A stretch of 64,000 nt of DNA from Candidatus Ozemibacter sibiricus (GTDB lineage Bacteria; Muiribacteriota; Ozemobacteria; Ozemobacterales; Ozemobacteraceae): positions 1 to 64,000 of the forward strand of contig QOQW01000023.1 of NCBI GenBank assembly GCA_003327425.1. Direction: 5' to 3'. The notes under the pieces were generated by a model that saw only the letters and a program-made list of their open reading frames with translations, was not told the origin of the DNA and made no database searches. Below, piece after piece: positions 26,076 to 34,817 of this stretch (positions are counted from its first letter, which is position 1; every line of letters starts with the position of its first letter). A program made the translations under genes and the position numbers.

Positions 26076-26726
26076 ATGTTTCCTTCGTTTCGTCGCGACC
26101 TCTCCGTCGTCCACGCGCCTGTCGTTGCCTGGTGTTCCGCTGTGGCCGTCCTGGCCGGGCTGGTCATCCTCTTGTCCAGCCCTGTCTGGGCCCAGCTGGA
26201 AGTGCCGGTGGTCTACACCTTCACGCCCGCCAGTCGCCCCATCGAAGGGGTTTTGACCGGTGGCACCCTCTGCGACGCCGAGGGCCTGAACGTGAAGGAT
26301 TCCACCGCCACCTTCAGCCGGGTGGTCAACTACGAAAAAATCGATCGCGTGGAAGAGATGAACCCGATCGGCGGCAGCAAGCTGCTGATGAAAATCGTGC
26401 TCAAGGACGGCCATCGCTTCCAGGCCTACGCCGACATCCACGAGACCGACCCCATCCTCATCCTGCGCGACGAGCTGCCCGAGGGCGCCACCGGCACCCC
26501 CAAGCTGCGCACCTTCACCAAAGCCAATTTCAAAGGCCTCCACCTGCTCGAATTCGAAGCCGAACCGGCCGGCGAGGTCACCGATGAAGAAGTGCTCAAA
26601 CAGGTGAACGAACTGGCCGAGGCCATCAAACAAGATGACCTCGACCGCGCCATCGACCTCCACAACAAGATCGGCGACTACCTCGAAGCCTGGCAGGACG
26701 AAGCCATCAAAGACGACGGCAAGTAA
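26076..26726 (+). CDS. exported protein of unknown function
   Basis: 216 residues. The signal peptide ends near SSPVWAQ. The mature part begins with a beta-rich domain (VPVVYTFTP, LMKIVLKDGHRFQAYADI) and ends in an acidic helical segment (TDEEVLKQVNELAEAIK). I do not recognise a family. ATG 26076 is chosen because GGGAGG lies 6 bases ahead. It stands alone, with its own promoter, divergent from the gene at 25937. Confidence 0.68.
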   Translation: MFPSFRRDLSVVHAPVVAWCSAVAVLAGLVILLSSPVWAQLEVPVVYTFTPASRPIEGVLTGGTLCDAEGLNVKDSTATFSRVVNYEKIDRVEEMNPIGGSKLLMKIVLKDGHRFQAYADIHETDPILILRDELPEGATGTPKLRTFTKANFKGLHLLEFEAEPAGEVTDEEVLKQVNELAEAIKQDDLDRAIDLHNKIGDYLEAWQDEAIKDDGK

Positions 26727-26877
26727 GCGAGCCCCCGCCGGCCCACCATCGCCGGCCAGGGTGGCGCGACCGCCCCGGCCCCAGCGAGGGCCGATCGATC
26801 GTCTCGCTCTGAACCCAGGGTCGCGCTGCCCCGAGCCCACCGCAAGACAGCGTCCCGCCTCAGTACGCCACCGAACG

Positions 26878-26906
26878 AAAAAGCCCGGGAACATCGCTTC
26901 CCGGGC
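26878..26906 (-). terminator. strong terminator of the glgM-glgE operon
   Basis: Read on the minus strand, GCCCGGGAA and TTCCCGGGC form a perfect 9-bp stem with a 6-base loop, followed directly by TTTTTCGTTC. It lies 28 bases after the glgE stop. Confidence 0.85.
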
Positions 26907-26934
26907 CTGCTGACCAACCGCCTGCGAGCGGGTA

Positions 26935-28911
26935 TCAGTAGTAGTCGAAGTTCTGCTCCTTGCTGACCCAGCGCCGCACCACGAAGAGATTGGCCGGCTC
27001 GGCGGCGGGGTCGAGCTCGACGTAATTGCGCTCCCCTTTCCAGAGATAGGTCTTATCAGTGATCAGGTCATGCACCTGATAGGTGTCGTCGGGGCCGAAG
27101 CCGTACTGGGCGATCGGCACATAGACCCAGGAATGGTGCTTCTGGAAGGGATCGAGATTGACCGCCACCAGCACGTGATCATCGCCCAGCGACTTGCCGT
27201 AGAACAGAATGTGCTGATTGTCGCAGCGATAGAAGCGCAGGTTCTCGTATTCCTGCAGGGCGGGATGGGCGCGGCGCGCCCGATTCAACTTCGTGATCAG
27301 GTCTTTGATGTTGCCGGGGGCATTCCAGTCGCGCACCCGGATCTCGTATTTGTCGGAATTCAAATATTCTTCTTTGCCCGGGACGGGCTCGCCTTCGCAC
27401 AGCTCGAATCCCTGGAAGATGCCGTAGACCGGTGACAGCGTGGCCGCCAGCACCGCCCGGATCTTGTAGGCGGGTCGCCCGCCCCGCTGCAGGAAGGTGG
27501 GGAAGATATCGGGGGTGTTGGTGAACAGGTTGGCCCGCATGTAGTTGCAGACGGGCGGCGTGGTCAGCTCGGTGAAGTAGTCGATGATCTCCTGCTTGAA
27601 GTTGCGCCAGGTGAAATAGGAGTATGACTGGGTGAATCCGAGCTTGGCCAGCGCCTTCATCACCCGCGGTCGTGTGAACGCCTCGGACAGGAAGATGACG
27701 TCGGGGTAGACCGCCTGCACTTCGGCGATGAGCCATTCCCAGAAACCGAACGGCTTGGTGTGGGGGTTGTCGACGCGGAAGATGCGCACCCCCTTCTCGG
27801 CCCAGAACAGCAGGATCCGGCGCATCTCCATCCACATGCCTTCCCGGTCAGGGGTATCGAAGTTGAGGGGGTAGATGTCTTCATACTTCTTGGGCGGATT
27901 CTCGGCGTACTTGATGGTGCCATCGGGGCGATGGCTGAACCACTCAGGATGCTCCTTCAAGTAGGGGTGGTCGGGTGAACAGTTGATGGCGAAATCGAGG
28001 GCGATCTCGAGCCCCGCCTCTTGGCATTTCTTGACGAGCCGTGCGAAATCCTTCATGGTGCCGAGGGAGGGCTCGATGGCATCGTGGCCGCCGAACGAGT
28101 TGCCGATCGAATAGGGACAGCCTGGATCGTTCTTGCCCGCTACCAGCGAGTTGTTGGGCCCTTTGCGCTTGGTGAACCCGATCGGATGAATGGGCGGGAA
28201 GTAGAGCACGTCGAAGCCCATGGCTTCGATCTCGGGCAGCCGCTCTTCGACATCGCGGAAGGTGCCGCTCCTGCCTTTCTCGCGACCGCAGGAGCGCGGG
28301 AAGCATTCGTACCAGGCGGCGAAACGAGCCGCCACCCGATCGACCCGCACCCGGTAGACCGGCGATTGGACGCGGGTCGCCGCGTCGGGGTGGTCGGAGA
28401 GCGTTTTGACGAGATCGGGGGCGAGCAGGATCTGGGCGCGAGCCCGCGGATCCTGGTAGGACTCGGCCATCTTCAATTGGTCTTTGACGAACGCCTGCGG
28501 CTTCTTGGGCAGCCATTCGAGCGCCCGACGCGCCAGCGCCATGCCCTCGAGCACATCGCTGGCCACATCGACGTGGGCCTCGACCTTCTTGCGGGTATCG
28601 GCGGCCCAGGACCCGTAATGGTCGCAGAACGCCTCGATGGCGAATTCCATGAAGCCAAGCTCACCAACCGTGAACTCGCCCTGCCACTCGTCGAGGCCGG
28701 GATTGGTACAGCGCATGGGCGTCCGTTCCCAGGTCTTCTTGCCCTGCGGCCGCGACAGCAGCCAGGCCACGAGCTTGTCGTGCCCGTCGCGGAAGATGGC
28801 GGCCGTGACCTCGACCCGATCGCCCACCTCTCGTTTGATGGGGTAGCGACCGCCATCGACGGTCGGCTGGACATCTTCGATGAGAATGCGTTTGGAATCA
28901 GGGATCGGCAT
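26935..28911 (-). CDS. glgE: alpha-1,4-glucan:maltose-1-phosphate maltosyltransferase
   Basis: 658 residues, typical of GlgE (GH13_3). It adds maltosyl units from maltose-1-phosphate to the end of an alpha-1,4-glucan, with release of phosphate. The helical N-terminal domain is followed by the barrel. The nucleophile Asp381 in FRVDNPHTKP and the acid/base Glu410 in IFLSEAFTRP are 29 residues apart, as in characterised GlgE. The GlgE-specific HPYLKEHPEWF and VDRVAARFAAWYECFPRS are present, and no CBM48-branching features are seen. The start is set by AAGGAGAGGAA. It lies 56 bases downstream of the gene whose product would make its substrate. Confidence 0.94.
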   Translation of the reverse strand: MPIPDSKRILIEDVQPTVDGGRYPIKREVGDRVEVTAAIFRDGHDKLVAWLLSRPQGKKTWERTPMRCTNPGLDEWQGEFTVGELGFMEFAIEAFCDHYGSWAADTRKKVEAHVDVASDVLEGMALARRALEWLPKKPQAFVKDQLKMAESYQDPRARAQILLAPDLVKTLSDHPDAATRVQSPVYRVRVDRVAARFAAWYECFPRSCGREKGRSGTFRDVEERLPEIEAMGFDVLYFPPIHPIGFTKRKGPNNSLVAGKNDPGCPYSIGNSFGGHDAIEPSLGTMKDFARLVKKCQEAGLEIALDFAINCSPDHPYLKEHPEWFSHRPDGTIKYAENPPKKYEDIYPLNFDTPDREGMWMEMRRILLFWAEKGVRIFRVDNPHTKPFGFWEWLIAEVQAVYPDVIFLSEAFTRPRVMKALAKLGFTQSYSYFTWRNFKQEIIDYFTELTTPPVCNYMRANLFTNTPDIFPTFLQRGGRPAYKIRAVLAATLSPVYGIFQGFELCEGEPVPGKEEYLNSDKYEIRVRDWNAPGNIKDLITKLNRARRAHPALQEYENLRFYRCDNQHILFYGKSLGDDHVLVAVNLDPFQKHHSWVYVPIAQYGFGPDDTYQVHDLITDKTYLWKGERNYVELDPAAEPANLFVVRRWVSKEQNFDYY

Positions 28912-28967
28912 GGATGTTCCTCTCCTTGGTTGGTTCCTGCGATGTGGTGCCTCGATCGAGGACGGAT

Positions 28968-30188
28968 TCACCGCGTCCCCGCCTCTTTCGCCGCCAGGAT
29001 TTCCTGATAGTAGGCCAGGGTCTGCTGGGCGATGCTCGCCCAGCTGAAGTGGGCTTCGACCCGCTGCCGGCCCTTCCGGCCCATGGCCAGCCGGCGCGCG
29101 GGATCTCGGATGAGCGAGTTGATGGCCGCGGCGAGGTCGGCAGCATAGCGAGCGGGATCGAGCGCCTCGAAGGGGCTGGCCTTCATCTGTTCGAGCTTGA
29201 CCAGCAGCCCGGTCTCGTCATGCACCACCACTTCGGGAATGCCGCCCACGGCACTGGCCACCACCGGCACCTCGCAGGCCATGGCTTCGAGGTTGATGAT
29301 GCCGAACGGCTCGTAGATCGACGGACAGCAGAAGACGCCGGCATGCGAATAGAGCTGGATGAGGGTCGGCCGATCGACCATCTCGCGGATCCAGATGACG
29401 TTGCCGCGCTGCGCCGAGACCCGCTCGACGCCTTCCTGCATCTCCTTGGCGATCTCGGGGGTGTCGGGCGCCCCCGCGCACAGCACGACCGGCACGGTCG
29501 GGTCGATCTGCGGGATGGCGTTGACCAGGTGGATGATGCCCTTCTGGCGCGTGATGCGGCCGACGAATAGGACGTACGGCTGCGCGCCGAGGCCGAACCG
29601 CTCGAGCAGGCCGCGCTCCGGGGTTTTCCGGAAGGTGGCGATATCGATGCCGTTATGGATGATCCGGATCTTGTCGGGCGACACCTTGAAGTGGTTCAGA
29701 ATGTCGGCCTTGGTCTCGCGACTGACCGCGATCAAGCCGTCGGCCATCTCGATGGCGGTGCGCTCGACCCAGCAGGAGAAATCGTAGCCCCCCCCCAGTT
29801 GCTCGCGCTTCCAGGGGCGAAGCGGCTCGAGGGAGTGGGTGGTGAGCACCAGCGGAATGCTGTAGTTGAGCTTGGCCCAGATACCCGCCATGTGCGTGTA
29901 CCAGGTATGACAGTGCACGAGCTGCGCGTCGACGCCCATGCCGACGAAGCCGAGGTCGCGATCGAGGGTCGTCCAGACCGAGCGCAGCTCCTTAGGGGAG
30001 TGGGCGTAGGCATCGCGTGGCTGGAAACCTTTGACGCGAAGGCGTCCTTCCTGCGAGTCCTGGTCGCCATAGCACCGGACTTCGACATCGACCAGTCGCG
30101 CCATCTCGCGCGACAGGAACTCGATGTGGACGCCCGCCCCACCGTAGACCAGCGGCGGGTACTCGTTGGTGAAATAGAGCACCTTCAT
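28968..30188 (-). CDS. glgM: GT4 glycogen synthase / maltose-1-phosphate synthase (GlgM type)
   Basis: 406 residues, a GT-B retaining glycosyltransferase of the corynebacterial GlgA family, now known in mycobacteria as GlgM. Those enzymes make maltose-1-phosphate from ADP-glucose and glucose-1-phosphate and can also elongate glucan. Visible are the N-terminal YPPLVYGGAGVHIEFL, HTWYTHMAG, VLFVGRITRQKG, and the GT4 donor motif PSIYEPFGIINLEAMA. Being adjacent to glgE makes the maltose-1-phosphate role likely (inference). AGGAGG precedes the ATG. Two-gene operon with glgE ending in a strong terminator. Confidence 0.88.
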   Translation of the reverse strand: MKVLYFTNEYPPLVYGGAGVHIEFLSREMARLVDVEVRCYGDQDSQEGRLRVKGFQPRDAYAHSPKELRSVWTTLDRDLGFVGMGVDAQLVHCHTWYTHMAGIWAKLNYSIPLVLTTHSLEPLRPWKREQLGGGYDFSCWVERTAIEMADGLIAVSRETKADILNHFKVSPDKIRIIHNGIDIATFRKTPERGLLERFGLGAQPYVLFVGRITRQKGIIHLVNAIPQIDPTVPVVLCAGAPDTPEIAKEMQEGVERVSAQRGNVIWIREMVDRPTLIQLYSHAGVFCCPSIYEPFGIINLEAMACEVPVVASAVGGIPEVVVHDETGLLVKLEQMKASPFEALDPARYAADLAAAINSLIRDPARRLAMGRKGRQRVEAHFSWASIAQQTLAYYQEILAAKEAGTR

Positions 30189-30281
30189 GCCTTTCCTCCT
30201 GCGCTTCTGCGATTTCGCATCGTTCGTTTCGTTCTCTGACGTGTGCCGCTGCCGCCCGCCAGAGGTCAAGGTCCCGGCCGT

Positions 30282-30932
30282 TCAGGCGTGATCGACGAAC
30301 CCTTCTTCCCCGGCCGCGATCATCTGAACCGGTCGCCAGCCGGCCGCCGAGGGTGTGCACACCAGCGCCCCGGCATTCTTGAGGGGGAAGGGCAGCCCCT
30401 GGTGCGGCTCGAGATCGAGCCAGCCACGCAGCAAGGCTTCGAGCACCCCCGAATGCGTGACGATGACCCCCAGCGGGGACCCGGCCGCGGCCTCGGCCTG
30501 CGCTACGTCCTCGACCCCGGCCGCCGCCCGGTCGAACAGATCGCGCAGGGTCTCCTCGCCGCCGGGCGGCACCCAGTCCCACTGGCGGAGCCGTTCGAGC
30601 GCCCCGGGGTAGCGCTCCCGAATCTCGCTCCTGGTCAACCCCTCGAGGTCGCCCAGCCCGCGGGCCCGGAAGGCCGGGTGGTCGATGATCGGCCCGGGCA
30701 GGCTCAGCAGCCGCGCGGTTTCGGCGGCCCGTTTGACGGGGCTGGTATAGACCAGCCGGGGGGCGAGGCCCGCCACCCGCAACTGCTCGCCCAGCGCCGC
30801 CGCCTCGGCCCGCCCACGGTCGGTCAGGTCGATGTCGCGGGCCCCCTGCATCCGCTCTTCTCGATTGAAGACGGTTTCTCCGTGCCGGATCAGACAGATG
30901 ATCATGGTCGCTGCGGGATCATTATTCCACAT
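30282..30932 (-). CDS. histidine phosphatase (phosphoglycerate mutase-like)
   Basis: About 216 residues. The phosphohistidine motif LIRHGETVFN is near the N-terminus, the second catalytic His is in VIVTHSGVLEAL, and YTSPVKRAAETARLL completes the pocket. The family includes cofactor-dependent phosphoglycerate mutases, CobC-type alpha-ribazole phosphatases and sugar phosphatases. The DLEGLTRSEIRERYPG segment fits the CobC/PhpB-like phosphatase group better than true mutase. ATG 30932 has AGAGGTGG upstream, whereas ATG 30905 begins directly at the conserved strand; the choice is open. It lies 93 bases upstream of glgM. Confidence 0.83.
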   Translation of the reverse strand: MWNNDPAATMIICLIRHGETVFNREERMQGARDIDLTDRGRAEAAALGEQLRVAGLAPRLVYTSPVKRAAETARLLSLPGPIIDHPAFRARGLGDLEGLTRSEIRERYPGALERLRQWDWVPPGGEETLRDLFDRAAAGVEDVAQAEAAAGSPLGVIVTHSGVLEALLRGWLDLEPHQGLPFPLKNAGALVCTPSAAGWRPVQMIAAGEEGFVDHA

Positions 30933-31102
30933 TCCACCTCTCGGAAACAACCTTGTCAGAAATCTCTCAGCTCCAGCGTTCCTGCCATCGCCATCCAGAC
31001 ATGGGTCAGGCCCCGCCATCATCTGGGCACATCGCGGCGGGAAGCCCTTCCCCGCCTCACCGACCGTGACCAGGCCATTCAACACCACGCCAGGGCATGT
31101 GA

Positions 31103-31108
31103 TAGAAT
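31103..31108 (+). promoter_or_regulatory. possible -10 of the caspase-like gene
   Basis: TAGAAT at 31103-31108 lies 30 bases before the ATG at 31139. The best upstream match, TTCAAC at 31078-31083, is 19 bases away, so the -35 element is poor. Confidence 0.3.
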
Positions 31109-31138
31109 GAAGGGGGACTGACCAAGACCAAGGCCCGC

Positions 31139-33697
31139 ATGACATCCGCTGCCCACCGGCCATCCGATCACCGTCGCCTGCCCACGCTCCTGCCAGGGCA
31201 GACCGGGCGGGCGCGGCTTCTTCTCTGGTGGCTCCTCGCCTGCCTCGTCCTGATCTGGCCCGGCCAGGCCGAGGCCAACAAGGGCCGCGGCAAGCCCCCC
31301 TACGCCCAGGACCGCCGCCTTGATCTTTCAACGACCAGACCCACCACGCCCGCTCCCCCGGCCCCCCCCTCGTCAAGCTCGCCCTCCGGTCAGCCGGCTG
31401 GCTCGCCGCCCGCGCCCGCCCCACCAGCGCCGCTGCCGCCGCTGGCCATCCGCGAGGCTCGTCTCGCGTTGCTCATCGGCAACGGGGCCTACCCGACCGC
31501 TCCGCTGGCCAACCCCCTCAACGACGTGCGAGCCCTGGCCGCCACGCTCCGCTCCCTCGGGTTCGAGGTCATGGCCTACGAGAATCTGACCAAGCGGGGC
31601 ATGCGCGAAGCCCTCGCCGCCTTTGAAGATCGACTTCCCGGCAAAGACGTCGCCCTCGTCTACTATTCCGGGCACGGCATGCAGATCAAGGGCGAGAACT
31701 ACCTCGTCCCGATCGATGCCGACATCTCGCGCGAATCCCAGGCCGAGTTCGACTGCCTGAACGCCAACATGATCCTGACCGCCCTCGAATCCGGCAAGGT
31801 GCCGGTCAACATCGTGATCCTCGATGCCTGCCGGAACAACCCGTTCGCGCGCCGCACCCGCTCGACGGCCCAGGGTCTGGCCCGCATGGATGCCGGCACC
31901 CAGATGCTGATCGCCTTTTCGACCTCGCCCAACGATGTCGCGCAAGACGGCGACCCCGGCGGCAACTCGCCGTATCTGGCCGCCCTGCTGACCCACATCC
32001 GCACCCCGGGGTTGAGCGCGGAAAACATGTTCAAACGGGTCGGCTACGAAGTCTCGCAACGCACCAACGGCCAGCAACGCCCCTGGATCAACTCCTGCCT
32101 CTACAACGAGTTCGCCTTCGTGCCCGCTCCTCCCGGCAGCGTCGCTTCCGGCGCACCCTTCCCGATCCTGAACCTGCCCTTCGGTCAATCTCGGCCTGGC
32201 GACGCGAATTTCTGGGAATTCAGCAACCAGACCTGGGTCCTGCTCGGGGTGATCGCCCTTCTCTCGCTCATGCTCTTCCGCAGCCGCATGGGGCAGATCG
32301 CCCCCCCGGCGCCGGTAGCGCGGCTCACCCGCACGGCCATGATGCGCGCCGTCTCTCCCGAAGCCCTCAAAAAGCCGAAAAAATCACGCAAGGGCCCGCG
32401 CCGTTCCGCCGAACCCGCAGCTTCCCCCACCAGCGCCCCAGGGGCCCCCCAGCCGCCTGGGCCGACTGTTGCCAGCGGTTCGCCGTCGGCGACAGCTCCG
32501 ACATCGGCCGCCTCCCCGGCGCCACCGACCGCCGGCCAGCCCTCGCCAGGCCCCTCCTTCGACCCGAATGCGACGATCGTCCTGACGATTCCTCCCCACC
32601 TGGTGCGTTCCTCGGATGGAACACCGCCAGGCGCCGCGGGGGCGCCCCCGCTCCAATCGCCACCGGTGCCCCCCGCTGGCTTTCCCCCGCCGCCGCCCCC
32701 TCCCCCACCCCCACCGCCTTCGGCCTCCGGCCAGGTTGTGGCCTTCCCGCCAGCGACTGGCCCTGACCAATGGTCAGAGACCGACGACGAAGAAGAACCA
32801 GACTTGGAGGGCGCCGAAGCCCAACCGAGCGCGGTCGCCCCGGCGCCAGCACCCTTCCGTCGCTGGCGTTTCGCGCTCGTGGACGGCGCCGTCGCCCTGG
32901 GCCTGGCCCCGTTCTTCGGCGCTCGTTTCCATCAGGTCTACATGATGTTCTTCCGCACCACTCGCGCCTTCGACCGCGAGTTTTCCGAAGCCCTGCTGAG
33001 CGGGCTGATCGGCTTCCTGTTCATCTACTTCTGGTGGTTGGAGGGCTCTTCGCACGAGTACGAACGCCGCAACGGCTGGCGACTGGCCTTCTACCTGTTC
33101 CTGGTGGCCAGCCACCTGTCCAGTCGAGGGTTCGATACCGATTGGCTGGCCGGGCCCAGCCAACAACTGCTCGTGGCCACGCTCGTCTTCAAGTTCTGGA
33201 CCTACGTCGGGGCCCTGGTTCGAGGATTGCCTCGCCAGAAGGCCCTGTCCCTCCATTCCCTCGTGCGATGCGCGCTGTTCACGCCCCTGATCACGGTGGG
33301 CATCGTCTACGGCGCCCTTCCCGAAAGCAATGTCAGAATGTTTTCCCAGCATCCGGAAGTCTTGCTGACCGGGGTGTATCTGGCCTTGCTGATCATCTAC
33401 AAAACCATCAAAGTCTTGTACTACAACTTTACCGCCCCCACCCCGCCCGAAAGCCTGGCCAGCCGTGCCATCGACCTGTTCTTGATGGTCATCTTCACGC
33501 CCCTGGTCACCGCTGCCATCCTCAATCTTCTGGAGCAGGCCGGTCTGCCCCGCTCAACCTTCGAAATCGCGGCGTGCGTGGCCATTCCTGCGGTCTACGC
33601 GATCGGCCTGTTCGGCCTGGCGTTCCTCAATCTTCTGGCGTCTGGATTTTCGGCGACGCCGGCCTCAGCCGCAACCCCGCCCCACCACCCCCGCTAG
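31139..33697 (+). CDS. membrane caspase-like (C14) protein with a polytopic C-terminus
   Basis: 852 residues. A signal or anchor helix (about 26-45) and a Pro/Ser linker lead to a caspase/metacaspase p20-type domain (about 105-330). The catalytic His179 in VYYSGHG and Cys231 in VILDACRNNPF are intact. A second hydrophobic helix (about 364-378, WVLLGVIALLSLMLF) is followed by a 190-residue low-complexity linker with a run of about twelve prolines. The last 270 residues hold six to eight further membrane helices, faintly RDD-like. The protease domain would face the periplasm if the first helix is cleaved. Substrate and trigger are unknown. No clear ribosome site is seen at the ATG. Confidence 0.8.
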   Translation: MTSAAHRPSDHRRLPTLLPGQTGRARLLLWWLLACLVLIWPGQAEANKGRGKPPYAQDRRLDLSTTRPTTPAPPAPPSSSSPSGQPAGSPPAPAPPAPLPPLAIREARLALLIGNGAYPTAPLANPLNDVRALAATLRSLGFEVMAYENLTKRGMREALAAFEDRLPGKDVALVYYSGHGMQIKGENYLVPIDADISRESQAEFDCLNANMILTALESGKVPVNIVILDACRNNPFARRTRSTAQGLARMDAGTQMLIAFSTSPNDVAQDGDPGGNSPYLAALLTHIRTPGLSAENMFKRVGYEVSQRTNGQQRPWINSCLYNEFAFVPAPPGSVASGAPFPILNLPFGQSRPGDANFWEFSNQTWVLLGVIALLSLMLFRSRMGQIAPPAPVARLTRTAMMRAVSPEALKKPKKSRKGPRRSAEPAASPTSAPGAPQPPGPTVASGSPSATAPTSAASPAPPTAGQPSPGPSFDPNATIVLTIPPHLVRSSDGTPPGAAGAPPLQSPPVPPAGFPPPPPPPPPPPPSASGQVVAFPPATGPDQWSETDDEEEPDLEGAEAQPSAVAPAPAPFRRWRFALVDGAVALGLAPFFGARFHQVYMMFFRTTRAFDREFSEALLSGLIGFLFIYFWWLEGSSHEYERRNGWRLAFYLFLVASHLSSRGFDTDWLAGPSQQLLVATLVFKFWTYVGALVRGLPRQKALSLHSLVRCALFTPLITVGIVYGALPESNVRMFSQHPEVLLTGVYLALLIIYKTIKVLYYNFTAPTPPESLASRAIDLFLMVIFTPLVTAAILNLLEQAGLPRSTFEIAACVAIPAVYAIGLFGLAFLNLLASGFSATPASAATPPHHPR

Positions 33698-33752
33698 CGC
33701 TACCGGCCCCTTCGCGGCTTCCTTGGCCCAGAGGCCGCTCCGACTATGATGG

Positions 33753-34637
33753 CTACAAACCCCTCAGCACGTCGGGCATGAGAGGCAGGGCCCCCGCCAG
33801 GGCCGCGTCGATCGTGGCCAGCAGGCGGTCGCGATCGCGCGGCAGCGCCCCTTCCAGCGGTAACCACGAAGACGCATGGTTGGCGGTGAAGACCGTCCGC
33901 TCGAGCGCCAGCGCTGCGACCAGATCGCGCAGCTCGACCAACATGCCGGCCGGCCCCGGCAACCGGAACCGCCCGGCCCGGGCGTCTTCGGCCAGCGGCG
34001 TGCCGGGCACCAGCATCAAGGTCAGCACGCTCAGCAGGCGGGGCTGCATGGCATTGAGGGCGGCCGCGGTGGCCCAGGCATGTTCGCGCGAGTCGTCGAC
34101 CCCGCCCAAGCCCAGCAGCACCATCACCGAGACGCGCAACCCCGCCGCCTGGGCACGACGCACCGCTTCGACCATCGCCGCCGCGGTGCAGTATTTCCCG
34201 CACTGGCGCAAGATCTCTTCCGAACCGCTTTCGAGACCGAGGTAGAGGGTATTGAGGCCGGCCTCCTTGAGGGCCCGCAGCTCAGCCTCCGATTTGGCCA
34301 ACAGGCCGGCCGCGCCCGCATAGGCCGAGAACCGGCGCGCCGTCGGCAGGACTTCGCGGGTCAGGGCGATGGCTTCGAGCAACCGAGCCGTCGGCAGCAC
34401 CAGGCTGTCCCCATCGGCGAAAAAGACCCGCCGACCATCGCCAGGGCCGACGCGCGCCACGGCCGCCGCGTGCTCCCGGAACTCAGCCGGCCCCCGCACA
34501 CGGAAGGCCACCCCTTGATAGGCCCCGCAAAAAGTACAAGAGGCATACGGACACCCGACGGTGAGCTGCAGGATGGCGCTGCCGGCCTCGGCCGGCGGCC
34601 GGATCGGCTCACCCTCGTACAGCCGGCCCCAGGACAT
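33753..34637 (-). CDS. radical SAM protein (GCPxxxCTFCG type)
   Basis: 294 residues. The cluster motif is CPYASCTFC (C-x4-C-x2-C), the form found in a known subfamily of radical SAM proteins beginning with a short WGRxYEGEPIRPPAE segment. LYLGLESGSEEIL and VSVMVLLGLGG are the usual later strands. There is no B12 domain. The reaction is unknown for this subfamily. GGAGGGGAG precedes ATG 34637, and a promoter lies at 34694-34722. It is convergent with the caspase-like gene. Confidence 0.85.
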   Translation of the reverse strand: MSWGRLYEGEPIRPPAEAGSAILQLTVGCPYASCTFCGAYQGVAFRVRGPAEFREHAAAVARVGPGDGRRVFFADGDSLVLPTARLLEAIALTREVLPTARRFSAYAGAAGLLAKSEAELRALKEAGLNTLYLGLESGSEEILRQCGKYCTAAAMVEAVRRAQAAGLRVSVMVLLGLGGVDDSREHAWATAAALNAMQPRLLSVLTLMLVPGTPLAEDARAGRFRLPGPAGMLVELRDLVAALALERTVFTANHASSWLPLEGALPRDRDRLLATIDAALAGALPLMPDVLRGL

Positions 34638-34693
34638 GATCTCCCCTCCTCGCCATCTACCATCTCCGGCCACCTTCTCCATCGGCTGGGGGA

Positions 34694-34722
34694 AACATAC
34701 CATCCCAGGCACCGGCATTCAA
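34694..34722 (-). promoter_or_regulatory. promoter of the radical SAM gene
   Basis: Minus strand: TTGAAT (34722-34717), 17 bases, TATGTT (34699-34694). It lies just past the terminator of the gene upstream. Confidence 0.5.
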
Positions 34723-34743
34723 TGTCCTACAAACTCGATGGTC

Positions 34744-34776
34744 GAAAAAGCGAAGACCCCCGCCATCGCGGGAGTC
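34744..34776 (-). terminator. terminator of the AT-richer exported-protein gene
   Basis: Minus strand: GACTCCCGC and GCGGGGGTC form a 9-bp stem (one G-U pair) with a 4-base loop, followed by TTCGCTTTTTC. It begins 42 bases after the stop of the gene at 34818. Confidence 0.7.
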
Positions 34777-34817
34777 AGCGCCAAGGCTCTGAGGCGAAAG
34801 GGGGCCTTGCCCCGCCC

